Source: Rhyzopertha dominica (lineage: Eukaryota > Arthropoda > Insecta > Coleoptera > Bostrichidae). From it: a stretch of 64,000 bases of DNA. Position 1 is the first letter of the stretch. Each line of letters opens with the position of its first letter. The stretch spans positions 21,447,786-21,511,785 of the forward strand of contig QCXZ01000041.1 of NCBI GenBank assembly GCA_025024175.1, in the 5' to 3' direction. The notes below the pieces were generated by a model. It did no database searches. It worked only from the letters and a program-made list of their open reading frames with translations, and had not been told where the DNA came from. Below are positions 22,491-34,925 of the stretch, in pieces. Both the position numbers and the translations under genes were made by a program.

Positions 22491-22660
22491 ACCTTGCCGG
22501 CCTCGGCTGCCCATGTCTACAGAGGCTGCGGGTCCGAGTCCCACCTAGGGCATGGGTGTTGGTTTGTGACCCTTGATGTATCTATAATATAATTTATTAA
22601 TAAAAAATAATATAATAATGAGCTGGCTGATTGCCAAAAACAGGCAGAGCCAATAATAAT
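22491..22660 (+). mobile_element. tRNA-derived SINE, copy 1 (A-box region deleted)
   Basis: It opens ACCTTGCCGGCCTC as copy 2 does, then jumps straight to GGCTGCCCATGT and B box GGTCCGAGTCCC (22531-22542). The stretch bearing the A box in copy 2 (about 40 bp) is missing. The body ends with GGCTGATTGCCAAA...GGCAGAGCCAAT, matching copy 2. Confidence 0.75.
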
Positions 22661-22670
22661 TTAAACAGTA

Positions 22671-22865
22671 ACCTTGCCGGCCTCCGTGGTCCAGTGCGGG
22701 GGCGCGGCCAAACGCGGCTGCCCATGTCAGCAGAGGCTGCGGGTTCGAATCCCGTCTAGGACATGGGTGTTTGTATATTTCCTATATATGTAAAGTTATA
22801 CAATTTCTGAGTAAACAATTACAAAACTAATGTGCTGGTTAAATGCCAAACTGGCAGTGTCAATC
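22671..22865 (+). mobile_element. tRNA-derived SINE, copy 2
   Basis: Has A box TGGTCCAGTGC (22687-22697) and a perfect B box GGTTCGAATCCC (22742-22753), 44 nt apart, longer than in a plain tRNA. It is followed by a body ending TGGTTAAATGCCAAACTGGC. It lies head to tail with copy 1, and TAACCTTGCCGGCCT is repeated at both starts. RNA polymerase III transcribed, non-autonomous; it depends on a LINE partner. Confidence 0.8.
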
Positions 22866-23225
22866 CAGTTTACCTCAATTACTATGTCGTACGGCGGTAA
22901 AAATAGTTTTAGCTAGTCACTTATATTTGTAGACATGTTATTCAGAATGAAGATGTACAAATTTGTTGGACATTTTGAGCACATCCAGTTCCTTCGTAAA
23001 ACCCAGGCCAAAAATATTTCAAAAACAAAAAAAAAATTTGAAAGAAATATAGCTCCCGTAGCATACGAAGGGGTAAACCATTCATGCAATATCAAACAAC
23101 TGTTGACAAAAGATTATACTGTGGAACAAAGAATATTATATTTAGAAATTATAAATGGTAATCAAGACACAGAGGTTTTCTGAAACCGTCAAAAATGAGA
23201 AATTAAAGATAGCGTGAAAACAAAT

Positions 23226-23345
23226 GATTGAGTAATGTGCGCGCCAGAAAAGAAGGCAGACGTGTACGGAGGAAAATTGTTACGAGACATTTAAATCATT
23301 GGAGTGCCTGACATTATTCACGGTCGCAGTTTCGGGCTAGCTAGT
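23226..23345 (+). repeat. Dispersed repeat, copy shared with 62152-62275
   Basis: GTGCGCGCCAGAAAAG through GAAAATTGTTACGAGACAT, CATTGGAGTGCC and ATTATTCACGGT align colinearly with 62156-62260, with same-strand orientation and many substitutions. It is less AT-rich than its flanks. The family is unknown. Confidence 0.6.
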
Positions 23346-24830
23346 CTGTTTTCACCACAGGATTTGACGATTGAATACTGACTGCGAAAACAGTTTCCTT
23401 TGTGTGTTAGTTCCTTATACCCGAAACCCCCAAAATCCCATCGAAATTGGACCACCCTCTGATTTTATTGTCTTAAAAGAAAAAATCCAAATGGGGAGGA
23501 CCGGCGATCTTATTGGGCACTTTGCAGATTATCGGGACCGATCCACCTGCTAATTGAGGTGTGACACCACCACCTTGAGTCAAAAAAAATAAAACGCGGA
23601 CAAATTAAGGTTTATTAGCAAATAAAACAATGGCTTTAATTGCAGGCATCTCTCTATCCATTAAAATAACCGCCAAAAATGTCCAATTCTTTTTTCTTAC
23701 CCAGATCTTTATTGATCAATGGAGTTGCTAGCCTATGGTACGGGGATGATGGGCAATTCATTGGCGTCGTGATATACATTGTGTCCGTTAACAAGCCCAT
23801 AGCCTTTTGTAGTTTATTAAGTACCCACTGACATAATCGTCGTCAGCTTGCTATAAGTCACCAACAAACAATTCTCGATGAAGCTGCAATGTAATGATAG
23901 TTTTTAGTAAGAACGATTCAAACTGTCCAAAATGGAAATACCGCTTTGACATGCCTTTCGATATCTGTTTAAAATGTAACTCTATTCAGTTTATATACCA
24001 TTTTTCTTCTGTTAACAAAACGTAAGAAGCGTATGCTTGTATCTCTTTCGAAGTCGGACTTGTATTCCGGAAATGTCGTTTCTTCTAAATAGTATCTAAT
24101 GTTTAAGTAATGGTACCGTATAGCCCTGCGTGTTGGTTGTGGAATGGCTTTAAAATAAATCGAGAGAACCAAAAATATAATTAATATGCGGTGCAATATT
24201 TTTAGAAAAAAATCGATATACTGCATGAGTAAATTGATTTATGTTAAATTGAGGTGGAAAGAATTTATGTTTAGGCTTGTCACAAATGTAATATCAAAAC
24301 CAGAATCCTAACCTAGAAAGATGTGTAGGCTTCCTATTTAAAACGGTAGAAAACGCAGCTTCCGTAATAAATTAGGGCTAACGTCTAATGCGTTCGAGAC
24401 ATTAAGATACGAAATTACACGCATTTGCTTCGATAATCTGAGGAAATTGTCATCGTCGCGTGATACGACACATCACGTAACGAGGAACCCACGTTTAGGT
24501 GCGAGTTTAACCGCTCTTTCTCTAATTACATTCGGCATTCTGAGTGTATGCTATCTAAGGTAGAAATAATTAAGATGTTCTTCATTTGGTTGACTAAGCT
24601 ATTTTCAGATAAGACTCCCACTATTCGAATGATTTAAGACAAAATGTTTCTGCTCGAATGTGGTGCGGTTTAATTAACAATTTATAGGCAGCCTTAAGTC
24701 TTTTCTCCACTTAACGGGCTTGGAAAGGCATACCTAACTTGCGTAATATCAGGACAACACAAGCATCATCGAACAATATTTATTAAGCAGTATTTAATAG
24801 CAAGGTAATCACCTCATACATTCGACTTAC
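23346..24830. other. Intergenic DNA, no gene seen
   Basis: A moderately complex patch at 23400-23580 may belong to the repeat just upstream. No recognisable coding content. Confidence 0.45.
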
Positions 24831-24832
24831 AC

Positions 24833-25672
24833 AGGGTGTCCCGCATTATGTGGGCAACCTCCCGGAATCTGAAAACTGGTATAAAAATAACATTATTTTA
24901 CAGTATAATTTATTTCAAATAACGCCTGCCTACTGAGATATTCACTCTTAAACATAGTGGAAGCAAAACAGTTTTACAAAAAATATCTCTTAGATCTGTT
25001 TATATAATTTCATCAAATTATGTTTATTATTATTTGAAGTGGAAGTGGAAGTTAAAATGATGCGCACATTTTTTAAAAAATATTTGGGAAGGGAGGCGGG
25101 AGTGAGCCACATTTCAGCCCTTAACTTTAAAACGGACATTTCTTTCAAAAATATATGTTTTTTAATCTTTGGGCCTTATAAACAAAAAAAGATACTCTTT
25201 TTTCATGCGGCCAAAAATTGACCATTTCCGAGGAAATTGCAGTTGAATGTTAAGGTTCACATTTTCACTGCTTAACTAAATCATTTCAGACTGGGCGGTA
25301 TAAATAATAAAATTGTGTTAGTTGTCACTGTTACATTGAAATTTTGATAATACCTTACATTATTTGTTGCAAAAATTCTGAAATAATAATAATGGAATAT
25401 TCATATAAATGAGTACGCTGACACGCATTTTTTTATGATTTCCTATAATAGAAACTTCTTACTTTAAAAATCACTTATTGTAACAATTATGAAGATATTA
25501 GTTAAGCAGTGAAAATGGGAATCCTAATATTCAACTGCAATTTTCTCGGAGAGGGTCTATTTGGCCACATGAACAAAGAGTACCTTTTTTTGTTTACAAG
25601 GTCCTAATATTAAAGAAATACATATTTTGAGATAAACACTTACCCGTTTTAAGGTTAAGGTTTAAAATGTGG
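24833..25672. mobile_element. mariner-like terminus followed by a long palindromic element
   Basis: ACAGGGTGTCCCGCATTA at 24833 looks like a mariner-type left end. Downstream, 25107-25279 and 25498-25672 are inverted copies of each other (about 175 bp), sharing blocks such as ATTGCAGTTGAAT and CACTGCTTAACTAA, with 218 bp between them. Whether both belong to one element is not settled, because no right-hand ACCCTGT end was found. Confidence 0.6.
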
Positions 25673-26590
25673 GAAGTTGAGTGAGTGAAAAGACAAATTC
25701 AACTTTTCGTTGTTGTGGTTACTATAGCGAAAGAGCTGTTTATTTACTTGCGATGTATTACTTGCTACCATGGATTATAGCATATTGTTCACCAATGCAT
25801 GTTTGCCCTTAACGCAGACATCAAAATTATTTATTTTTGGATATTCTCAGGACTATTTTGATTATTTGATATTTAGGTAAAATATACAGGTGTCGCATTT
25901 TTGATCTCGCCCTATTAGCTAAACAAACATCACATTTTATTTTAGTTGCGAATATAATGGTTAGAAATAAGGACCCAATCCAGTTTAACTTCAAAAGAAA
26001 CATTATTGCGTCAAAGTACGATTGTAAGGAAAATGTAAATCGTATTTTGCAGCAATTTAAATAAAAAAGTTGTATCTACGCTGAGACCACTACATGTTCT
26101 TGACGAAATCTTCATTAAGAGTATGTTGGTATACTACTGCTTCAACGAAATTGCTTTAAAATACGATGGAGACCGACGGAATTAATACTTCACAAGTAAT
26201 GTAGCAAAGCGATGTTCTTGGATATATTTCAAATTTCCAACACCCCTTCTTTCTTGTCTGTGCCACTAGACAACCTTGATCTTCTAGTAGTATGTCTCTG
26301 AATAAACTGTACAGTATATTCTAAGTTATCTCTAATTCGTACTTTGGTATGAAGTTCTACTAGAAATTCGTAACATACTAGATTATTCTTACGTGATTAT
26401 ATTGTTTTGGTATTGCCAAGTCATTACATTTACAATTGAAATAGAGATTAAAAATGTTAGCAGGTAATTACGTTGTTGAATAGGTGCTTCTATAAATACT
26501 AACTAAAATAACTGACTTGGTTTTACATGAGATTCTTGCGATGGAATCACTGGGTTGCTAGACCTTTATTTTTGTACATATTATTTTTTG
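25673..26590. other. Intergenic DNA, no gene seen
   Basis: AT-rich, nothing recognised. Confidence 0.5.
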
Positions 26591-26594
26591 ATGG

Positions 26595-26970
26595 GATCTC
26601 ACTTCTTTTTGTAGATAGTTTTTTCGGCTAATATTTCTTGTTCGTCAGCTACGTATTTTCTTAAAAACTCACTTCCTGTCTCTATTGCTTTAAGTCGATT
26701 ATATTCAGCGATGAAGAAGTATCTTATAATTTTGGTGATGGGTGAGTGTGTCAGTGACAAAATTAAAGAACTTCGGCTGGCAATANTTCGTAAACTGTTG
26801 GTACACATACATACATATTTTGGGGATATAACTAGTTATAGTATGTCACTAAAAATTCAGGCTTCTAGCTTTATTCACAACGAAAGTGCCTTAAGCGGCT
26901 TCGAGAAAAGTATAGTACGGCTGTGCTATCTGACGCGATTTCTACTTTTTGTTTGTCAGCAAACAAAAAA
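26595..26970 (-). pseudogene. Dispersed repeat with a coding-like minus frame, copy 1
   Basis: The minus-strand frame 26808-26599 ends in ETGSEFLRKYVADEQEILAE. The homologous piece at 63440-63500 reads GVDFKKYVADVEEILPENK in the corresponding frame. Sharing of YVAD-x-x-EIL across two diverged copies suggests a once-coding segment of a mobile element. The remainder (to 26970) matches 63640-63780 at DNA level. The protein family is not recognised. Confidence 0.5.
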
Positions 26971-27035
26971 TTTCTTTTTTTAATTAGTATACATTTGAAT
27001 ATAATTATAATTTTCCAAATATTTTTGTTTGTACT

Positions 27036-27061
27036 TGTTAACTACAATTTTGTAGTTAACA
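27036..27061. repeat. Perfect 12-bp palindrome with 2-nt loop
   Basis: TGTTAACTACAA and TTGTAGTTAACA are separated by TT. Confidence 0.9.
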
Positions 27062-29522
27062 TGTAGGACATAGGAAGTTTGTATACGTAGCAATCATGCG
27101 GTTCAGACTACTACTCGATGTCATACTCTATTTTCCTCAACATCTGTAAAAAATAAAATTTGAAAAATAATACTTTATTATACCGTACATATTAATACCT
27201 ATTTCAGGCCTTTTTTTGCGAACGGTATGGTAGAGCCGTGATTTCTATGATATATATTTAATATAAAGCTGCGTCTAAATTTTTGCACGCGTCTGCCACT
27301 AGTGCTGAAAGCGAATACATGCAACACTGTGAGGTAATGCATTGTAGAATCTGCGAGTTCGCCGACTATTAATAAGAAGGCATTTTAGGTACCTTTTAAA
27401 ATCTTTAACGAGCCAGAATTCAGTTTAATTATATATTTTTAAACTTTTAGCACGGAGGCATGCGCGTTGAAGTATTTATTCAAATATAATAAAGTTCAGA
27501 TATTAGTTTTCAAAAAAAAGATTGCATATTTTAGGTACTGGAACGTATTTACTTCAGCAAAAGATTTTTTTTCAAGTTTTATCGGTTTATACTTCTTATA
27601 ATACAAGCTAAAAGAACATAATAACAGCATGTAGTTTAGCAGTTAGCTGAGGCTAACTAATAAGCTTGGAAAACTACTACCAATACCGATGTAGCGAGCG
27701 TACCTAATAATAATGCCTGCAAGATAACAAAATCACTACAGTTTTCAAGCAAGATACGAAACAAACTTTAATTCAGCTGTAGTCAATGTTAAGTGTGTTA
27801 TTTTTTAATAGGAGATATGCAGATATAGAAATCAATCTATGTATGCAGGTGTAAAAAGTGTTAGCTGTTGGATTTACCCTTTGGACAAACTTAAAAGTAG
27901 GTTATAAATATGTGACGTCGCTGCTAAAAAAATGCCTTTGTAAGAATAGTATGACCTTTAGTATTAAGTTTAGCTAGACTTCAACCTTCAACCTAATGAA
28001 AAACGATAACTTCTTGCCTACCTTTTTGTTGGCAAATCGGAGCTGATTCGTGCCTGAGAAAAAGTTATTCCGAAAAGAAAAGTACAGCCCGGAGACCTGC
28101 ACTGGGTGGTCTAGTAAAATAACATGCATATCAAATAAACCGCGTCTTGTTCTCAGGTGCTTATCGGGCCGATCTAAAATACTCTCAGCTACATAACTCA
28201 TTAGCTAAANTGCGCAGGTCATGTCAGAGCAAATTGCCCTGCCTTGGTTAATTACCCATACGGAAAGTTTGAATGCTTGAAGGGTACACGCCCCGAAGTC
28301 AAGTTTCTGTAAATGCTCGATAGTTGTTACACTTCGATGCTTTGGTATTTACTAAATTAAATTCATCCGTCATTGTTTTGAAAGCAACTGGTGATTAATT
28401 CATACTGGCGAAAAAGGTTTTTGACAGTTTCGCTTTTGGGTATTATTTATAGTTCATTATTGCTTTAATATAACTGGCAGTCAGTCAAACAAGTTTTAAT
28501 AAACAGCCAGCGATCTAAAGATGGAAATTAGTACATTCTGCAACAAGAGATGAAAAAGAAAAACGCTTTTTTTCTACACTATTACAGTTTGTAAAAATCG
28601 AGTATTGGATTAACAGTTACAAAATGTTATTTATTTGTGGCATATCGGTTTAAATTTTTTAAATTGAATTGAATTCAAAGCGGACTGTCATATTACAAAT
28701 TAGTGTATGTAAAGTCAATTGTATAGTAAAAATATTTTCCAGAATAGCAAAATACCAAAATAGTATCTCTTATACCATCAGCTCATTAAAAGTAGAAGGC
28801 TCTGGGTAGTGTAATTACTCTTAGTAGAAGCTTTTATTCTACAGCATTTTGTAGACTATATCCTTTTACATAGAGTAAAAATTCCGAAGGGAAGTTGTAT
28901 AGTGTATAGGTTGAAGTACATACGCCACTTTGGTATAGCAAATGCTATGAGAATCGTAACCTCAGTTGCTTCACTTGTAATTAGTATGTTTCTGGTTATT
29001 AAAGCACAAAAAACCAATACGAGAGACATTGAACACAACAATGAAAGTAATGTTAATGCTGAAATTGGTGAAGAGTGTAATAGCCAAGTGGCGTTTGTGT
29101 TTCTGTTAGAGGAGTTTAGCTTCTTTTTGATAAGCGGCAAATAACAGCTATTAAAGTAGAGAAAGAAAAGGCAGCAAGCTGCTTCACTTACTGAAGGCTA
29201 CAAAGAAAAAAATTAGTGCAAAACAAGTTAGTCGTAAGCTATTTACATTCTTCCTTAAATGTAATGTTCTAATTTTTAGCAATAAAAAACTTCATAATAT
29301 AAAAAATGTAGGTATTACAGATCTTATGAATACTGGTAATAAAAAAAATGTCTAATTGGTAAGGGAAAGGCCAACCTGATAATCTAGTGTTAAACAAAGT
29401 ATCAGGTGAAATTATTGCGAAATAAAACATATTTTTTAATACTTTAAGTAATAACGATATGCAACAGGTTCACAAATCGCACATAGTCACATAATGAAGT
29501 TAGTACTAGATATAATTAGTTG
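27062..29522. other. Intergenic DNA, no gene assigned
   Basis: Open frames of 75-94 codons (27974-28201 minus, 28856-29140 minus, 28902-29144 plus) show no recognisable domains. The last two overlap each other on opposite strands, as chance frames do. Confidence 0.45.
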
Positions 29523-29530
29523 ATGCTGTA

Positions 29531-31502
29531 CATCGGCGTACCCAACTTTTGTTGTAAGGCGGGGCAAACAGGAATTTCCGTTAGTGAATAATTCAACATA
29601 AATAAAAGGTGCCTTTATCGGATTATGTACCTAAGTAATTAATGAAGTATTTATTCCATGAACAATTTTGGTTGATTTTCTCCAAGGTTACTTAAAACTT
29701 CTTCCGTGAAGACCCAAACTTTTATGTTTTTATATACACTGATCATACAAAGCTCGTTTATTACTAATTCAATTATTGATGATCTCAGTTAGGTGATATC
29801 TAACGCATTCAGTTGCATCTCTATCACGTTTAACGAAAGATGAGTTAATACATTTTATTTGGAAGAATAAAAATCGGTGATCCACATAATGTACAGTAAT
29901 GTTAAACGAAGTACGAAAGAAAAATAAATTTCCAATTATGCATCTACTAAATGGGCAACGTTTTATGATTTGGAATTCACACATATCAAAGACTAATAAA
30001 TTAACCGATGCGCCTTTAGTTCAGTTTCAACTTTCCAAACTAGGAGCTTTAGAAATTCAAGTTAGGAGTGAATAGGTAGCTAGTAAAAACCTAAGACTGT
30101 AATGATTTAAGCTGCTGGTTTAGTTAATCCTAGTGAAACTTAAAACTACAAATTATAAGCCCCAGCATTATGCGTCAACTGGCCAAACACCCCCAGTATT
30201 CGTATGGTCGTTTTATCTCTAAAAATTTTTACTCGTACATCTAATTTTATTCAAATTTGTGCATAATTTTAAACTCACCATTTGTTATTGTCCTCAAGCT
30301 GCTAAAATCCTTTCATGTATTATATTCATCTTGCTGGCTGTCATTGAAATGCAAAATAAGGCTCAATACCGCCAAAAACGTATGTTAAAAAATTTACGTA
30401 ATATACTTGACCACTGAAACCTGCAGGAATTAGCAGTTAAACATCCAATATAAATTATTCCAAATGTAGATATTCCTTATGATCAATTAATCTTGTTATG
30501 GCAATGTAAGTTATACTTCGATTGATACTTCTGCGGCAATTTTTATTTGATATAAAAGTAATTTATGTTTTTAACTTTAATTAGATACGCATAGTTTAAA
30601 TGCTTAAAGCGCCTAATGTTGTCATCTGAAACTGAAATGAGCACATCGAAAATACTCCATTAAACTTGGCAAATTTTGGATTAAGAACCGTGATCGCATT
30701 AATCTGATATTTTAAATAAATCAAATTTGAGTACTTCTTTTTGCTCTCTGGCTAAAATAATGACCAGGGCATAAATCGAAAATAATGCTTTTGAGTCGAT
30801 TATGTCAATGCTAGATAATAACCAGACACTGCAGCACATCAGTAAAATGATAGCATATTACACCTCAATGTTTGATGACGATTTTATACACATTATGAGT
30901 ACTGTGTAAAATCAGAATTAGATACTTGCCTCAAATTATGCAAGACATACTTTGTTATTTTTTGAATTCGTGCTTATAATGCTACTGGATTCCTAAAACT
31001 TATGTTAAATAGACTTTGATAACCTTAGTTCGGCTGGATTTTTGCTCGAAATAAAAGATACCTATTTTTTTGAAAGTTTCTTGTTTCTCTGTATTAATTC
31101 TTAAAATGTAACGCGAATTTTTGGAGTTACCGCCAAATACAAATATGTGACCGATTCTGTGTATTCCACATAACAGAATCATGCATAGTTGAACAATCCC
31201 TATAGGAAAACATTAGAAGAGCTGAACAAAGTAGAAATCGTGTTATGACTCCTGACCAAAATAAGCTTGGAAACCGTTTGACAACGACTTATTGAATGTC
31301 ATTCGCATAGTCAAATATGAATTTTGGATGAAAATTGTGAAATACGCTTGTCTATAAATTTTACTTCATTTACAATTTTGTAGATACATACTTAATTAAC
31401 CAGCTAAATCTATGTCAGGTGGGAAGGGCTCAGAGTTGGCAGTCCAGGTCCAGGGGGGGGGCAGCTGCCTCTCCCCCCCAGCCCCCCTTCGGTACGCTTA
31501 TG
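29531..31502. mobile_element. Complete member (copy B) of the CATSGGSGTACC TIR family
   Basis: Starts CATCGGCGTACCCA and ends TCGGTACGCTTATG, flanked on both sides by the exact 8-bp duplication ATGCTGTA (29523-29530, 31503-31510). It is 1972 bp with no long open frame, hence non-autonomous. Near its right end lies a G-run/C-run stretch (31450-31490) also found in copy C. The 8-bp duplication suits hAT, P or related superfamilies; the short TIR alone does not decide. Confidence 0.88.
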
Positions 31503-31510
31503 ATGCTGTA

Positions 31511-32270
31511 ACACAATGCAAATTATGAAGTTACTTCTTCTGCTTCTTACTTGAGTATAACTTGAAGAGTATCGGAGAGTAAATGCTGTAACATTTAGTA
31601 TTCGCTTAAAGTAGAAATTGGAATACTTGAAGTAAGAATAATAGGTACCTTTTTAATCATACCACTCCTTGCTTTACTGCAAATTTAACTAGTATATATT
31701 GATTGTTCATTTATTTAATGAAAATACACTGCCGGATTATTTTTACCGATTTTTTTTACTTAGTGCACTTGTATTTGTCATCTGAAAACATTGCTGCACA
31801 TTAGATATAAGGGGTGAAGTTAGTGACAATATCATGGGTGGATGATTCAGGACCATGTAAAATGTTTAAGGAACGCTCAGAAGTTCGGCTATCTGGCATA
31901 TTTTTACCTTATCTGGTTGATAAAGTGATTTGGACTTTTTGAGATAATCTAGAATCTAGTGTTTCCGTTTTGATGAAAGCTTCACATGAGATTCTGTACA
32001 ATAGGATATTTACATCAGCTTGGTGCATAGAGCATCTCGTACTAAATAATTTGTTAGGCTCCTAGCAAAGACCCATACCTAGGGTTACATGCCTCATGAA
32101 ACGTGTGTGTCTTTACAAATTGGGCTAGCACAATCCCAACAAAAATAATGTATCTTGCATTAGATAAGATTAAACGATAATACAATTACCTATACTTGGT
32201 GTACTTGTAAAACTTCATCTGACTTATTTGAGATTATAATAGAAACATAATTCAGGTTTTCCATTGCGTA
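31511..32270. other. Intergenic DNA, no gene seen
   Basis: Nothing recognised. Confidence 0.5.
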
Positions 32271-32279
32271 GTTTACAAA

Positions 32280-32930
32280 TTACGTCACTATGCTAATCCA
32301 AAGCATCGTAAACGTAAATATGCACCACACCAAAAAGGCCGTTTGTATTTTACACGCCATCGCAGTTTCAAATTGTTCTTCTGCAACAGTGACAATGTGA
32401 GATGTCATCGTAAACGTTGGCGAATTCTTGTGTAATCCGTTGATAGATAAATGTCCTCGTTTTATAACAGAGAGTGTGCAATGTAAGCAAGACGCAGAAA
32501 TATCGTCCGCGCTTGTCCGCAATGTATTCGATTTAACTTGGCAATAAAGCGAAAAAGTTCGATCTAGATAACCTGCTTTTCCCAAATTTATTACATTACC
32601 ACCTGAAAACCGCCGCTTCCAAGCGAACAAATTTGCAATATCTCCAAAAAATTTGCATATGTACGTGATCCAGAAATCTTATCTCGACTTTCACTAACAA
32701 ATGCACCGAAAATGCACGGGCTATAAAATATGCTAAATGAGAGCGAGAACGAGAGTGCCCGCTCTATGTCGATTGCAGCATGCGACAGCAGAAGAACAAA
32801 ATGCCCTATTGTTCTTCGATTATATCGGTTCTTTGTCGGTTCCCATAAACTGTACCAAAGGCTTATTACTTTTGCACACGGGGATGCGAATTCCGATAGT
32901 AAGATTCCTCTTCGTTAAAGAGGCCATCGA
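32280..32930. promoter_or_regulatory. Possible conserved noncoding element
   Basis: Less AT-rich, high-complexity block with overlapping open frames on both strands (32280-32630 minus, 116 codons; 32730-32949 plus). No frame looks like a known protein. Long frames in both directions over unique sequence are often seen in conserved noncoding DNA. Could instead hide an unrecognised exon. Confidence 0.3.
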
Positions 32931-32949
32931 TGGCTCACGATTTGATTGA

Positions 32950-33990
32950 GATCGTTAGATAGGAATACCATGCAACACATCTTAGGAACCATTATCTGTA
33001 TCAAACTTTCTGGGCTCAAGCAAGCAAATCCCAGAACCAACAGACAGATTATATATACAGTATAAGTATAAGTATAAGTAATAATAATTCTTGCTTAGAC
33101 CGTGTTATAGGTTACACTACATTTACCAGAACGAAATTTATATGGTACCTAACTTATTATGACATGTAACTCGCTCTCAAAATAGTGTTTCGCACCATAA
33201 AAATCGTACTATGCCCTTAATATATAAATAATTATAGTAAGTACAGAAGAAAACGGTGGATTGCTTTTACCAAGTACTTAATACGAATTTACTTATTTGC
33301 CCTTTTTAATTTTAGTCATGGCATAAATGTATGAAAGTGTAAGGAAGTAACATCATATTTATGATAACACATCTCCATTAATGTATAGACACGTTAATTA
33401 GGAAAGCTCCAATTCTTCGAAATCAGATATCACAAGGGTTTGAGGTGAAACAATTTGATTAGTCGCCTTACCCTGATTAGTCGCCTTACCCTGAAGTTAT
33501 AAGTATTGCTGGATTACAGAAACTGCTTAAACAGTTTCGAGATTTTATTGAAGTTAATTTGAAAATGTTTCAGGTCCTAGTTGGTTAGTTACATATAAAA
33601 ATAAACAGTTTTCATGCCCTTGAGGCTTTATTTAAATCCATATGCAGTTAGATTCTGTGCACCAGTAAATGCTTCTAGTTTTTAGTGGCAGTTCTAGAAT
33701 TTTACCAAGGCGCGAGTTTGAAACGAAAAAGATTCAGAAAAAAATATATTTTGCATATTACCTACTAAAGTATAGATGATAGCTTTCACCCCAACGTCAC
33801 TACTTTTTGACTATTTTGAAGTAACTAATCGGCAATAAGCTACATGGTATATTACATAAGGGTAGTACCACACTATCACCAACTAATAATCACCAACTAA
33901 TAAAATAAAACAACAAAACTAACAGTAACGTCCATAAATTAATTCTCTATTGTATGTCTTTAAAGTTCATAAACTTTTGCTTCTGTTCAA
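32950..33990. other. Intergenic DNA with short repeats
   Basis: AGTATA-type tandem run at 33060-33080, and GATTAGTCGCCTTACCCT repeated head to tail at about 33459-33492. No gene recognised. Confidence 0.5.
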
Positions 33991-33999
33991 CATCCTATC

Positions 34000-34398
34000 C
34001 AATAAAAGTTATGGGCCAAGAATTTTTCACCTCGTTGGTTGAAATCGGTCAAGCCAAACCTGAAATATTAGCGAGTTNCTATATTAATATTCATCCGCCC
34101 CCCACTCCTTTATTTGACATTTAACAAAAAAAATGTTCTAAACAAAAATGATAGATTTTAGTCCAAACAATCTTAAAATGTTTAACACCGCAGACATTTA
34201 TTAGGCTAAAAGNGAGACAAAGATTAATTTTGTAATTTGGAGGTACCACAGCGCCCTCTAGCGGTCACTTTACAAACTAGAAAATATTTTCCAGCAATTT
34301 CCCTTGGCCACTTTACTTAAAAAAATTTTTTATCTCAAAGCTCCAGGGCTACTGGTTTATGAGATATTACCGGCCACCTCTCTTATTTGCTCACCCTG
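34000..34398. mobile_element. mariner-like right terminus
   Basis: Read from the minus strand, GTACAGGGTGAGCAAATAAG followed by GGTGGCCGGTAATATCTC resembles the ends of insect mariner-like elements. The left end and transposase were not found. Two n bases are present. Confidence 0.4.
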
Positions 34399-34925
34399 TA
34401 CATACGTCTGGTCTCAAACTGAAAAAAAAGAAGTGCTGAATGGTACTGTGGTCTGACGAGGAAAAAATTAATTTTATAATGACTATGTAGAAGAAGCTTA
34501 ACAACAATAATAAGTGATGTTCGTTGTTTCCAAGTAAGGATGCTTGAGAAAAGACATCAGATTTGGGAAACCAACGACGAATAGAACTTTCTATATAGGT
34601 AACACGTAGCTAATTGAATATATAAACATAAATACTTGTTTACTTTCCAGAGAGCTGATGGTGAAGGTTTGTACATGAAAAGAAATAGCTAGTGGACAAT
34701 AAGAGGCAAAGTATCAGCAGAGATTATGGACAGCGCGATGAAAATTTGCGATCTTAAAAGAAACCTTGTCTTTTTGAGATATTTAGCAAAGTACTTGGCT
34801 TGGATATAGCTTCCGCACTATAATCTTATTTGTTCCTTTTTTGCTCTTCAAATTCCTGATAGAGCAACAATGTAAATGTTATTGTATCATCATCTGCTAC
34901 ATATTTCAGTGCTATTTGATATATC

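Noticed and set aside
28856..29144. Overlapping frames of 94 (minus) and 80 (plus) codons as a small gene
   Set aside because: No recognisable motif, no nearby signals, and open on both strands over the same bases.
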